Position numbers and translations under genes: made by a program
NCBI GenBank assembly: GCA_002501485.1
Contig: DLTS01000059.1
Location: 15,291-79,290, forward strand
From: Acidimicrobiaceae bacterium UBA7830
GTDB lineage: Bacteria; Actinomycetota; Acidimicrobiia; Acidimicrobiales; Ilumatobacteraceae
Length of the DNA: 64,000 nucleotides
Direction: 5' to 3'
Shown here: positions 25,205-33,991 of the stretch, piece by piece
Layout: each line of letters starts with the position of its first letter
How positions within the stretch are numbered: position 1 is the first letter of the stretch
The notes under the pieces: generated by a model
Told to the model about the DNA's origin: nothing
Database searches by the model: none
What the model saw: only the letters and a program-made list of their open reading frames with translations

Positions 25205-25232
25205 CCCCCCTTTGGCGCGAAAGAGCCGCGCG
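25205..25232 (+). repeat. diverged echo of the tRNA-Leu variable arm
   Basis: GGCGCGAAAGAGCCGCGCG at 25214-25232 differs from the tRNA-Leu variable-arm segment GGCTCGAAAGAGCCGTGCG (24934-24952) at two of 19 positions, and both are preceded by CCCCCC. This could be the remnant of a partial tRNA copy left by an integrated element. Alternatively it is simply the transcription terminator of the Rieske operon, which ends 15 bp away on the other strand, since the segment can also fold (GCGCG...CGCGC). Confidence 0.4.
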
Positions 25233-25246
25233 ATCTGGACTGATGG

Positions 25247-26389
25247 TCACCTGCTCAGGCGGGTGGTCAGGTAACGGTCGAAGTCAAAGACGTTACGTTC
25301 GAGGTAAGACAGCGGCGCCCGATCGAACTGCGGGCGGTCGACACTTCGGCGGATCCCGGCGACCACAGGGTGATCCTCGCTGTTGACTTGGTCGACGAGA
25401 GCGTTGATGTCGGCGACAAGGACATCAGGGTTGTCAGCTGCGGCAAGCGTTGTCGGGGCTACTGCAATCTGCCAGGCAATCCGAACCTGATCGGTACCCA
25501 TCGGAGTAATCCTGAGAAACCACAGCCAGTCCGGCTGGAGTTGGATCACGAAACCAGGAAAGATTGCCGCGAGCACGATCGTGCGGCGCCATTCAGCATC
25601 GAGGCGATCGTCGCCGTCGGCAGTGAGGTCGGGGCCATCGGCCTCAACCACTCGATGGTGGGCCCAGTCGAGCGTGCCGGGGTACATCTCGGTATTGGCG
25701 GTGTTGTCGCCATTGGCACCGAAACTCTCTTTGTGCACCTTGAACACGTGGTACGCGTCCATGAAGTTCTCGACGAGGAGTTTCCAGTTGGTGGGCCACA
25801 CGTCGACCTCGTTGCGCACGGTCACATATCTTTCCATGGCGAACTGGCCGACAATTTCGTCGAGGCCCGCGAGGCGAGGCCCGAGAGTTTCGGCGTTGGG
25901 GTCGAGGTTGACGAATATGAACCCGTTCCATACCTCGAGTCGAATCTCAGGCAACCGGTAGCGGTCGGGGCTAAAAGGTGCACCGTCAGTTTCGGTGCTT
26001 TCAGCCATGTACGGGCCGCCAATCAGCGAACCGTCGTGTCGGTACACCCAAGCGTGGTACGGGCAGGTGATGCGAGTCTCGTTGCCGCAGCCGCTGAGTA
26101 GCTGCGCGCCACGGTGGATGCACACATTGTCGAAGGCCTTGATTGAGTCTTCGCTGCGAATGACTAAAACCGACCGAACTCCGCCGCCGACGACGGGCAG
26201 ATCCGCACACACATAGTCGCCCACATGACTCAGATCGGCCGTCCGAGCGACACACTGCCAATCACCGGCGAAGACTGTTGCGAGTTCGGCATCGAGCACC
26301 TCCTCCGACGAGTACGCCTCAAGGGGCAGCATGCGAGCCTGCTCGAATGAAAGCGATGAGTGCGCCTTGAGTTCGTCAAATACCGACAT
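25247..26389 (-). CDS. Rieske [2Fe-2S] aromatic-ring-hydroxylating oxygenase, alpha subunit-like
   Basis: Non-haem iron oxygenase component, about 380 residues from the ATG at 26389, which has GAGGA six bases upstream. The Rieske cluster ligands are Cys90-x-His92 (CIHRG) and Cys109-x2-His112 (CPYHAW). The catalytic iron site is in ENFMDAYHVFKVH with Asp211, His214 and His219. No reductase, ferredoxin or small subunit gene is nearby, so electrons must come from elsewhere, as in many mononuclear Rieske monooxygenases. It overlaps the upstream unknown gene by 14 bp, implying a two-gene operon. The substrate is unknown. Confidence 0.92.
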   Translation of the reverse strand: MSVFDELKAHSSLSFEQARMLPLEAYSSEEVLDAELATVFAGDWQCVARTADLSHVGDYVCADLPVVGGGVRSVLVIRSEDSIKAFDNVCIHRGAQLLSGCGNETRITCPYHAWVYRHDGSLIGGPYMAESTETDGAPFSPDRYRLPEIRLEVWNGFIFVNLDPNAETLGPRLAGLDEIVGQFAMERYVTVRNEVDVWPTNWKLLVENFMDAYHVFKVHKESFGANGDNTANTEMYPGTLDWAHHRVVEADGPDLTADGDDRLDAEWRRTIVLAAIFPGFVIQLQPDWLWFLRITPMGTDQVRIAWQIAVAPTTLAAADNPDVLVADINALVDQVNSEDHPVVAGIRRSVDRPQFDRAPLSYLERNVFDFDRYLTTRLSR

Positions 26390-26984
26390 CAACGTCCTCT
26401 CCAATTCGACCGGGCAGAGTCGATGCAACAATTCGCCATTTCGAGTCATTGCAAACCGGTTCGCAGATTGCGAACTCGCCATCGAATGGAGACTTGGCCT
26501 CAGTGCGATGATCGGTCACCACCACTGCGAGATCGCCGGCTACATACACCCGGTGACCGACGTCAGTTCGACGCTCAATAAGGCGCTTTGTCGACCCGGG
26601 TAGGCGGTGCCACTCCTCAACGTAGGCGCCACTCGGGGCTCGCTCAATCATGACCGAACCATCCTCGTTCCACTCCAGTAGGCCCGGCTCGGGAAAAGCT
26701 GATATCGGATGGATTGCGATGTCGTTGGGCCCACGGGTGTGCCACTCGGCGGTTGCTCGACGGATGCCGTCGGCACCCGTCTCGATCGGGCTGCAGGTGG
26801 TGCGGCCGGTGCTGGCCTCGCACATAAGAGGGTCGTCGATGTCGACCGGGATCCGAACATCGACCATCGATGAATCAAGTTGCAGCCATACAACGAGCGA
26901 GTCGGTATCTGTGGTGCCATCCTCGTTCACTATTGACGCACGTTTCCAGGCGCCGCGGAGTAAATCGGGAACAGCATTAAGCAC
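26376..26984 (-). CDS. unknown protein, possibly HRI1/lipocalin-like
   Basis: 202 residues. LRGAWKRASIVNEDGTTDTD followed by VVWLQLDSSMVDVRIPVD resembles the start of HRI1-type beta-barrel proteins, in which an RGxWKRxSI segment precedes paired strands; I am not certain of this. Tryptophans and alternating strand patterns through the rest (TAEWHTRGPNDIAIHPI, GLLEWNEDGSVMIERAP, YVEEWHRLPGS) support a beta-rich fold. No signal peptide. It overlaps the Rieske gene and is probably its dedicated partner, perhaps binding the same small molecule; this is inference. Confidence 0.55.
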   Translation of the reverse strand: MLNAVPDLLRGAWKRASIVNEDGTTDTDSLVVWLQLDSSMVDVRIPVDIDDPLMCEASTGRTTCSPIETGADGIRRATAEWHTRGPNDIAIHPISAFPEPGLLEWNEDGSVMIERAPSGAYVEEWHRLPGSTKRLIERRTDVGHRVYVAGDLAVVVTDHRTEAKSPFDGEFAICEPVCNDSKWRIVASTLPGRIGEDVDVGI

Positions 26985-27043
26985 AACGAAAGCGTACGGG
27001 GGCGATCAGACTTCGTAAACGGAGCGAACGCATGTGTCTTCAC

Positions 27044-27053
27044 GTCACGTGAC
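27044..27053. promoter_or_regulatory. perfect palindrome upstream of the Rieske operon
   Basis: GTCACGTGAC is a 10-bp perfect palindrome 60 bp upstream of the start of the unknown-Rieske gene pair. It could be a regulator half-site pair, but a palindrome of this length can occur by chance and no regulator gene is adjacent. Confidence 0.25.
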
Positions 27054-27104
27054 CATCGCTGCGACCAAAGCCTTTCGCGTTGAGCGAAACAGGCGCCGAC
27101 TCGG

Positions 27105-28574
27105 TTACGACGTCCGTTCGGCTTTCAGAGCGTTTCGCCGCACCTTTCCTGCGTCATCTCTAAGAGGTTCATCGACATATTCAACCGACCGCGGCAACTT
27201 GTATTTTGCGAGCCGTTCTGCAGCGAATGTGAGCAAATCTTCGGGACTCAACACGTTTGGGTCGGCCTCAACTATCGCATGGACAGAACTCCCTTTGTCA
27301 TCATCAGGCAAGCCGATTACCACCACTGATTTCACATCAGGGTGTTCCTGCAGCGCCGACTCCACTTCTGCCGGGTACACGTTTGACCCTCCGGTCAGAA
27401 TCATGTCAGCGAGACGGTCTCCGAGATATAGGTAGCCGTCTTCATCGAACCATCCAAGATCACCAAGTGACTCCCAACCGCCATCAAGTTGCTTTGCTTC
27501 AGCGCCGAGATACACATACGTCGGGGTGTCCCGATTGGTTGGCCGCATCCACACCTCGCCTTGTTCACCTGCAGGCACCTCGTTGCCATCGGGGTCACAC
27601 ACCTTGATTTCGCCTTGGTCAACGCGACCAACAGAGCCACGATGCTCGAGCCATTCGGTGCCAGTGATGATCGTAACGGCCTGTGCTTCGGTGCCGGCGT
27701 ACAACTCAACGATTCGTTCAGGTCCAAGCCAGTCGATCCATGCCTGCTTCAGCCACTGAGGGCACGGCTCGGCGAGGTGCCAGACCACCCTCAGACTTGA
27801 AAGGTCATAGCTGAAACGGATTTCGTCTTCGAGACGAAGAACGCGCTTCATCATCGTTGGCACCATGTAGACGACATCTGCTCTGTGATCTTCAATAGCG
27901 GCAAGTGTGGCTTCGGCATCAAAACGCTCGAGCAACACGACCGTTGAACCACAGAGCAGCGCCTGACACGCCCACACTGCCGGACCATTGTGGTAAAGCG
28001 GTCCAGGCATGACGAGACAGCCGTCATGGCTCATCAACATTGCCGGATCTGCGTCGGTGTCTACAATCGCGGGATCACCGGAAACGATGAGTTTCGGTCG
28101 CCCAGTTGAACCGCCAGAGGTCGGCGCTTTCCACGCAGGGGAGGTGGCATCAGAAAGCGGCTCATCTGAGTACTCCGCAGATGGTTCATACCCTTTCTCT
28201 ATGCACTGCACACCCTCAGGAAGCAACGCCGCCATGTCGCTCCCAGGTTCAACGCCGACGACAACTTTCGGTGAGGCAAGTTCAACAATGGCGGCGAGTT
28301 CTCGTGGCGGCAGTTTCGCCGACACAGGTTGAGGCGTTGCGCCCAGCTTCCACACGGCGACATAGGTCACGAACCAGTCGATTGAATTTGGAAGCGCCAC
28401 CGTAACGAAGTCGCCGTGACCGACTCCACGGTCAGCAAGGTCCTTTGCGAGACGATTTCCGGCACGCTCGAGTTCAGACCGAGAAATCGATCTTCCGTTG
28501 CACACGACCGCAGGTCGGTCGGGCAGCACGTTGGCGAGATCGGATAAACGCTGCGGAAATGAGATAAGCGGCAC
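27105..28574 (-). CDS. AMP-forming acyl-CoA synthetase (BaiB-like)
   Basis: Activates a carboxylic acid to its CoA thioester through an adenylate. About 489 residues from GTG 28574, whose product begins right at the conserved PLISFPQRLSDLANVLPDRPA. The phosphate-binding loop is APTSGGSTGRPK; WHLAEPCP, ELYAGTEAQ and DLGWFDEDGYLYLGDR are further core motifs, and the C-terminal catalytic Lys is in DDAGKVRRNAL. The frame is open up to 28691, but that part is unconserved and would overlap the divergent nitroreductase. The DFVTVALPNSIDWFVTYVAVWKLG region recalls bile-acid-CoA ligases; the true substrate is unknown. Confidence 0.85.
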   Translation of the reverse strand: MPLISFPQRLSDLANVLPDRPAVVCNGRSISRSELERAGNRLAKDLADRGVGHGDFVTVALPNSIDWFVTYVAVWKLGATPQPVSAKLPPRELAAIVELASPKVVVGVEPGSDMAALLPEGVQCIEKGYEPSAEYSDEPLSDATSPAWKAPTSGGSTGRPKLIVSGDPAIVDTDADPAMLMSHDGCLVMPGPLYHNGPAVWACQALLCGSTVVLLERFDAEATLAAIEDHRADVVYMVPTMMKRVLRLEDEIRFSYDLSSLRVVWHLAEPCPQWLKQAWIDWLGPERIVELYAGTEAQAVTIITGTEWLEHRGSVGRVDQGEIKVCDPDGNEVPAGEQGEVWMRPTNRDTPTYVYLGAEAKQLDGGWESLGDLGWFDEDGYLYLGDRLADMILTGGSNVYPAEVESALQEHPDVKSVVVIGLPDDDKGSSVHAIVEADPNVLSPEDLLTFAAERLAKYKLPRSVEYVDEPLRDDAGKVRRNALKAERTS

Positions 28575-28680
28575 AGTGTCGTTGTAGCAGGCGCGCAGTT
28601 TGTCGTTCGAGTAGGAGATCGGCCGGCCGCAGACCGTAGCTCTCTCTTCAACTTCGGCTACGACCTGAGGCACGGCAACA

Positions 28681-29280
28681 ATGTCGAACATGACAACTCC
28701 TCTTGCCGAAAATGCTGTCGCTCAGTTGTTTGCAGATGCTCACACCGCACGCACATTCCTCGACGAACCGGTGACTGATGCGCAGATCGAAGCCATATAC
28801 GGCATGGTTAAGTGGGCACCGACAACGATGAACATCCAGCCGCTCCGGCTCATCGTTGCTCGCAGCAACGCCGCACGGGCCCAAGTTCTCGAGCACCTCG
28901 GAGGATCAAATCGCGAACAAGCCGAGGCAGCGCCGCTCATCACCGTGGTCTGTGCTGACACGAACTTCCATGACACGCTTTCCGAAGTCGTTCCTCACAT
29001 CGAAAATGCTCGAGGGTTTTTTCTCGATGACGAAAGTCGAGAAGCAACTGCACGCCACCAAACGTGGTTGCAATCTGGGTACCTCGTGATGGCGATCCGA
29101 GCTCTCGGATTGGGATGCGGACCGATGTTGGGCTACGACGCTGCTGGTCTCGATGCGACAATGCTGGCGGATGGCTCACTGGTCTCCGTCATGGTGATGA
29201 CCATCGGGGTCCCAGACCCGGCGGGATACGGAGAGCGCCGCCCTCGCCTCGATCTCGACCGCGTCATGTTAGAGCGGTAA
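28681..29280 (+). CDS. nitroreductase family protein, RutE-like
   Basis: FMN-dependent oxidoreductase, 199 residues. LFADAHTARTFLDEPVTDAQIEAIYGMVKWAPTTMN is the family start, with the flavin phosphate-binding Arg in ARTF, and RALGLGCGPMLGYDAAGLD is the C-terminal flavin region. The overall pattern is that of the malonic semialdehyde reductase subgroup (RutE/YdfN). No uracil-degradation (rut) genes are present, so reduction of 3-hydroxypropionate-type semialdehydes or of enones is equally possible. It is divergent from the BaiB-like ligase and followed by a second ligase gene. Confidence 0.85.
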   Translation: MSNMTTPLAENAVAQLFADAHTARTFLDEPVTDAQIEAIYGMVKWAPTTMNIQPLRLIVARSNAARAQVLEHLGGSNREQAEAAPLITVVCADTNFHDTLSEVVPHIENARGFFLDDESREATARHQTWLQSGYLVMAIRALGLGCGPMLGYDAAGLDATMLADGSLVSVMVMTIGVPDPAGYGERRPRLDLDRVMLER

Positions 29281-29339
29281 TCTTGAATCGATTGGTTAAA
29301 AGACGTCGGGGGGCGTCGCCGATACCAGGGGGTTACGAA

Positions 29340-30947
29340 ATGGGGAATTGGAATTTTGCAAACATCTGGGAGCACATCGCTGATCAGATTCCAAACGAGG
29401 ACTGTCTAATTCATGGTGATCGACGATTCACTTGGAGCGAAGTCGATCGACGAGCAGATGGCATTGCCCGACATCTCGTTGACGCAGGTCTTGAACGTCA
29501 ACAGGCGGTAGCGCAGTATTTGTATAACTGTCCCGAATATATGGAGTCAACGTTCGCTGCTCTCAAGGCGGCGTTTGTTCCGGTAAACACGAATTATCGC
29601 TATACCGCTGATGAACTAAGTTACCTGTGGGATAACGCCGACGCAGGTGCCGTCGTATTCCACGGAACCTTCAGCGAACTCATAGATACGATTCGCCATT
29701 CATTACCGAAAATCAAGGTCTGGCTTTGGGTTGACGATGGAAGCGGCCCCTGTCCAGATTGGGCAGTCGAATACGAACACGCTGCGGATACAGGAGTGCA
29801 CCGGCTCCGTCCGACCTGGGGAAGAAGCGGTGACGACCTCATCATGTTGTACACCGGTGGCACAACCGGCATGCCCAAGGGCGTGATGTGGCGACAAGAT
29901 GACCTCGCAGTTGTGCTTGCAGGTGCTCTTGCAAACCCGATTCCAGACGATGGCGAGGTTGCGGACCTCGAGTTTCCCGGGCCAGGGCCAAAGTTCTGCC
30001 CGGCCTGCCCACAGATGCACGGCACCGGAAACTTCCCAGGGCTTTCCGTCATGAACTTAGGCGGCTCGATTGTCACCCTCGAAAGTCGAAGTTTCGACGC
30101 TTCCGAACTCCTCGACTCAATTGAACGCGAAGGTATCAATTTGATATCGATGGTCGGTGATGCCTTCGGCAAGCCCATTCTGAAGGCCCTTGACGCAAAT
30201 CCGGGTCGATGGGACCTGTCAAGCCTTCTAGGAATCACATCCTCGGGGGTGATGTGGTCGGAGGAAGTGAAGCAACAGTTGTTGGAACATCAGCCCAACA
30301 TGGTGCTCATCGACGCGTTCTCATCCTCGGAAGCTCTCGGAATGGGAATGTCGACCTCCGGTGGAGGTTCAACGGCGAAGACTGCACGTTTCCAACTCGG
30401 CGAACATTGCGTGGTGATTGACGAGGACAACAACATCCTGACGCCGGGTGGATGTCCACAGGGTCGGCTTGCGGTCGGCGGTCGTCAACCGCTCGGCTAC
30501 TACAAAGACGAGGCAAAAACTGCGAGCACGTTCCTAGTCATAGATGGCAAGCGGTACTCGTGCCCAGGTGACTTCGCCATCGTTGAAGATGACGGTTCGA
30601 TCACGCTGCTTGGTCGGGGCTCGGTCTGTATAAATACTGGTGGCGAAAAAGTCTTCCCAGAAGAGGTCGAAGAGGCACTCAAAACCCACCCATCTGTTCT
30701 CGATGCGGTCGCAGTTGGAGTTCCAGATGAGAAATTCGGTGAAGCCGTCACGGCGGTAGTTGAACCGCGTGATGGCGCGGTTGTTGATGGAAGTGAGCTC
30801 ATTGCGCACGTCAAGCAGACACTTGCTGCGTATAAAGCGCCAAAACATGTGGTCGAAGTTGACACAATTGGTCGAGCGGCTAATGGAAAGGTCGATTACA
30901 AGCGCTTGAAAGGTCACGCCTCTGATGCGTTGGGTCTGAGTTCCTAA
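29340..30947 (+). CDS. AMP-forming acyl-CoA synthetase (FadD-like)
   Basis: 535 residues. The P-loop LYTGGTTGMPKGVMW, NTNYRYTADELSYLWDNADA, and the C-terminal Lys in GRAANGKVDYKRL are visible. GGTTGMPKGVMWRQDD and the insertion between the P-loop and the acyl pocket are shared with mycobacterial FadD enzymes that activate bulky steroid or isoprenoid side-chain acids, suggesting a branched or ring-containing substrate; this is inference. The ATG at 29340 follows GGGGG by a few bases; the frame is open further upstream only through the nitroreductase gene. Confidence 0.88.
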   Translation: MGNWNFANIWEHIADQIPNEDCLIHGDRRFTWSEVDRRADGIARHLVDAGLERQQAVAQYLYNCPEYMESTFAALKAAFVPVNTNYRYTADELSYLWDNADAGAVVFHGTFSELIDTIRHSLPKIKVWLWVDDGSGPCPDWAVEYEHAADTGVHRLRPTWGRSGDDLIMLYTGGTTGMPKGVMWRQDDLAVVLAGALANPIPDDGEVADLEFPGPGPKFCPACPQMHGTGNFPGLSVMNLGGSIVTLESRSFDASELLDSIEREGINLISMVGDAFGKPILKALDANPGRWDLSSLLGITSSGVMWSEEVKQQLLEHQPNMVLIDAFSSSEALGMGMSTSGGGSTAKTARFQLGEHCVVIDEDNNILTPGGCPQGRLAVGGRQPLGYYKDEAKTASTFLVIDGKRYSCPGDFAIVEDDGSITLLGRGSVCINTGGEKVFPEEVEEALKTHPSVLDAVAVGVPDEKFGEAVTAVVEPRDGAVVDGSELIAHVKQTLAAYKAPKHVVEVDTIGRAANGKVDYKRLKGHASDALGLSS

Positions 30948-30950
30948 TCT
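30945..30950 (+). promoter_or_regulatory. -10-like box overlapping a stop codon
   Basis: TAATCT includes the TAA stop of the preceding synthetase gene and lies 6 bp before the next ATG (30957), the spacing expected for a leaderless transcript. There is no -35 match, so the gene may equally be read through from upstream. Confidence 0.3.
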
Positions 30951-30956
30951 GTCAAC

Positions 30957-32489
30957 ATGCCGGCACGAATTACTGCTTACGACTGGATCGCCCACCACAA
31001 CGCCAATCGGGCCTCTCGACGAGCCATCGTCGATCTCGAATCAGGTCGAACGTTGACCTATGGCGATCTTCATCAGCGAATTGATGGGCTCTCTGCGCAT
31101 CTCCAAAGTATCGGGGTAACAAAGGGTGACCGTGTGGCGCTCTTGGCACAGAACGGTCCCGAGTATTTCGACCTTCAATTCGCCGGAATGCGTATCGGCT
31201 CGATTGCTGTTTTATTGAATTGGCGTCTGACAGTCCCAGAACTCGAATACATCGTGGGTGACTGTTCACCGAGCGTGTTGGTGTACTCGCGTGAATTCGC
31301 GGATACCGCAAAAGAACTCGCATCTCGATGCGGAGTCAGCACCCTGATCCCAATTGATGATGACTACGAAGCGATCGTCGCCTCGGGAGCGTCTCCCGAA
31401 ACCTGTCTTGTCGAGCATGATGACCCGAGCACCATCATGTATACCTCGGGCACGACGGGCCACCCAAAAGGAGCGATTATTACCCACGGCATGACGTTTT
31501 GGAACTGCGTCAACTTAGGTATCCCGGCTCGGATCACCCCAGAGACTGTGCAGCTCGTGATCTTGCCGCTGTTCCACACCGGCGGACTCAACTGTTACTC
31601 CAACCCCGTGCTCCACGCCGGTGGACGAATCGTCATTGCCCGCACCTTTGAACCCGGCGAAGCACTTGGCATCATCGGCGATCCCTCCTACGAGGTCACG
31701 CACTTCTTCGGTGTGCCTGCGCCGTATCAGTTCATGATGCAGCATCCCGACTTCGAAACGACCGACCTCTCGCGGCTGCAAATCGCAGGCGTCGGTGGTG
31801 CTCCATGTGCGCTCGCAATCATGGAACGATGGGCTGAATGCGGAGTCGAACTTATGCAGGGCTTTGGTATGACCGAGACAAGCCCCGGAGCGATCTTCCT
31901 TGATCCGGCTGATGCAATGCGCAAGATCGGATCAACCGGAAAGGAACTGCTACACACCGAAGCACGAATCGTGAACGAAGACGGTGACGAGGCAGGACCA
32001 AACGAAGTTGGAGAACTCTGGGTTCGTGGACCGCACATCACCCCCGGATACTGGAATAGGCCCGACGCAACCGCTGAGGCGTTCGTTGACGACTGGTTGC
32101 GCACAGGCGATGCAGCCAAGCGTGACGACGAGGGGTTTTATTACATCGTCGATCGATGGAAAGATATGTACATCTCGGGTGGTGAAAACGTCTACCCGGC
32201 CGAGGTTGAGAACGTGGTCTATCAATTGCCGGGAATCATCGAGGCGGCGATTGTTGGCGTGCCCGATCCAAAATGGGGAGAGTCCGGTGTCGCCGTCGTG
32301 GTGCTCTCGCCGGATTCAGATCTTGATCAGGCAGCGTTGATTCAGCACTGTGTCGAGCGGCTTGCGAAGTTCAAGGTTCCCGCTCGCATGCATGTGATTG
32401 ACGAGTTGCCGCGCAATGCCACTGGCAAGGTTCTCAAGCGTGAATTGCGGGTGATGCTCGCCGGAGAAGACTCGCCGGCAATTAGTTGA
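30957..32489 (+). CDS. long-chain-type acyl-CoA synthetase (AMP-forming)
   Basis: 510 residues, full length. The P-loop is MYTSGTTGHPKGAII; QGFGMTETSPGAI is motif A5-like, GDAAKRDDEGFYYIVDRWKDM the hinge, and the catalytic Lys lies in PRNATGKVLKREL. The family includes medium- and long-chain fatty acid and aromatic acid ligases. It follows another synthetase gene by 9 bp in the same direction, giving three adenylating enzymes in 5.4 kb, each probably for a different acid or a different step of one pathway. Confidence 0.9.
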   Translation: MPARITAYDWIAHHNANRASRRAIVDLESGRTLTYGDLHQRIDGLSAHLQSIGVTKGDRVALLAQNGPEYFDLQFAGMRIGSIAVLLNWRLTVPELEYIVGDCSPSVLVYSREFADTAKELASRCGVSTLIPIDDDYEAIVASGASPETCLVEHDDPSTIMYTSGTTGHPKGAIITHGMTFWNCVNLGIPARITPETVQLVILPLFHTGGLNCYSNPVLHAGGRIVIARTFEPGEALGIIGDPSYEVTHFFGVPAPYQFMMQHPDFETTDLSRLQIAGVGGAPCALAIMERWAECGVELMQGFGMTETSPGAIFLDPADAMRKIGSTGKELLHTEARIVNEDGDEAGPNEVGELWVRGPHITPGYWNRPDATAEAFVDDWLRTGDAAKRDDEGFYYIVDRWKDMYISGGENVYPAEVENVVYQLPGIIEAAIVGVPDPKWGESGVAVVVLSPDSDLDQAALIQHCVERLAKFKVPARMHVIDELPRNATGKVLKRELRVMLAGEDSPAIS

Positions 32490-32492
32490 GCC

Positions 32493-33923
32493 CTAGGGCA
32501 ACAATGGTGGCGCCGAATAGCCGCCAGTGACTGACTCGACGAGCCGAGCGAACTCGAGCGTTGTTCTATCGCCCATATACGGGCCGACGATCTGGAGGCC
32601 AACTGGAAGCCCTGAGGGCGTGCGGCCTGCGGGCACTACAGTTGCAGGGAGATAGACGTAACCAAATTGGGTTGTCCATGCAATCAAGTCGGCATACGGC
32701 CGGGTTGCCCCATCGACCTGGAGAGTTCGCGTGTAGAGGTTTCCGCCATCGATGTGCTCAAATGCAGCGATGAATGCAGTTGGCGCTAGCACGATGTCGT
32801 AGTTACGGAAGAACCTCTCCCAGTTACGTCGGCGTAGTTCTCGCTGTTCTGACATGAGCAGCCAATCACGATGCCGAATCGTGCTCGCCCGAGCCCGCAT
32901 TGCCATCGTGGGATCGGCATCTTCGCTGCGCTCGAGCAGTCGCTCGTATTCTTCATCGGTGCGACCCGGAGAGGTGGCCGAAGAGACGAGTGGCATTCCA
33001 ATCGAATACACATCATCAAATTCATGATCGGGGCGGGCTTTGCGATCGACCTTCACTCCGTCGGCCTCGAGAGCGCTGACCGCAGTCTCGAGCACGATCG
33101 CAACATCGTCTGACACCGGACATGCGGGATCGTCAAGCCATGCGGCTACCCGCAGTTCACGTGCGTTCTGGCGAGCCGAAGGAAGTCGTTCGGGGTGGTC
33201 AGAAATGACATCAAGCATGAGTTCAAGATCATCGACGGTGCGGGCGAGTGGGCCGATGACGTTCACATCGGCATCCAGGGCTCCATAGGTGACGTGATCG
33301 ATGTACCCGCGTTGCGGCACAACACCAAATGAGGGTTTATGTCCGCAGACCCCCGAAAAGTGGGCAGGCAGTCGAACTGAACCTCCGATGTCGGTCCCAA
33401 TCTCGACAGGGGTCAGGCATGTCGCAACCGCTGCAGCCGCACCACCTGACGATCCCCCCGGTGTTCGGCCGAGGTCCCAAGGATTACCCGTTCGTCCAAA
33501 TATTTCGTTGACGGCTTGGATGTCGCCTGACCAACGCGGCAGGTTCGATTTGCCCCAGATGACGGCACCGGCATTGCGTGCATGAGCGACCGAAGCAGCA
33601 TCTTTGGAAGGAACATGGCCGGTAAGTTCAACCGCTCCGCCCGTTGATCGCATGCCTGCGGTCGCCAGCGCATCTTTTACGGTCATTGGCAGACCCGCAA
33701 GGGCTCCCAACGCCTTGTCATTGTTATGTGCTGCGTCAATTTCAGCAGCGCGATGTTGGGCGCTCTCAACGTCGGTGGTGACGATGGCGTTGAGTCGGCT
33801 GTGAAGCATGTCGTGGCGGGCGAGGTGCTCGTCAAGAAGTTCCACCGCAGAGATGTTTCGATTGCGCAGCGCCTCGAGTTGCTCAGTTGCCGGCCGCCTT
33901 GAGATGTCGTCGATTCCCATCAT
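32493..33923 (-). CDS. amidase signature family protein
   Basis: About 476 residues from ATG 33923. The Ser-cisSer-Lys triad is complete: Lys83 in MTVKDAL, the GGSSGG loop at 156-161, and nucleophile Ser182 in TDIGGSVRLPA. The family hydrolyses amides or transfers ammonia; without GatB/GatC neighbours it is a stand-alone amidase. An upstream frame to 34043 would overlap the peroxiredoxin gene and is unconserved. It converges with the acyl-CoA synthetase at its 3' end with a 3-bp gap. Confidence 0.9.
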   Translation of the reverse strand: MMGIDDISRRPATEQLEALRNRNISAVELLDEHLARHDMLHSRLNAIVTTDVESAQHRAAEIDAAHNNDKALGALAGLPMTVKDALATAGMRSTGGAVELTGHVPSKDAASVAHARNAGAVIWGKSNLPRWSGDIQAVNEIFGRTGNPWDLGRTPGGSSGGAAAAVATCLTPVEIGTDIGGSVRLPAHFSGVCGHKPSFGVVPQRGYIDHVTYGALDADVNVIGPLARTVDDLELMLDVISDHPERLPSARQNARELRVAAWLDDPACPVSDDVAIVLETAVSALEADGVKVDRKARPDHEFDDVYSIGMPLVSSATSPGRTDEEYERLLERSEDADPTMAMRARASTIRHRDWLLMSEQRELRRRNWERFFRNYDIVLAPTAFIAAFEHIDGGNLYTRTLQVDGATRPYADLIAWTTQFGYVYLPATVVPAGRTPSGLPVGLQIVGPYMGDRTTLEFARLVESVTGGYSAPPLLP

Positions 33924-33991
33924 GTGATGGTACGCGCAAACGGATGGCTCGTCCGCAGTTGGTGCCGACAAGCCGTCCGTGTACTTCGAGT

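Noticed and set aside
25168..25386. 72-codon plus-strand frame across the Rieske gene end
   Set aside because: It is Gly/Arg-rich, spans the gene-free patch and the antisense of the Rieske gene, and resembles no family.
27073..27089. Hairpin TTTCGC-GTTGA-GCGAAA downstream of the BaiB-like ligase
   Set aside because: The stem has only six pairs and no T tract follows on the minus strand, so it is too weak to call as a terminator.
28575..28691. N-terminal extension of the BaiB-like ligase
   Set aside because: It is unconserved and would overlap the divergent nitroreductase start; the family alignment begins at about GTG 28574. Some uncertainty remains.
29064..29339. Upstream extension of the second acyl-CoA synthetase
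   Set aside because: It lies within the nitroreductase gene in a different frame; the conserved start with a G-rich binding site is ATG 29340.
27105..32489. Three adenylating enzymes as part of a nonribosomal peptide or siderophore cluster
   Set aside because: No condensation, carrier-protein or thioesterase modules are present; motifs and neighbours fit acyl-CoA ligases.
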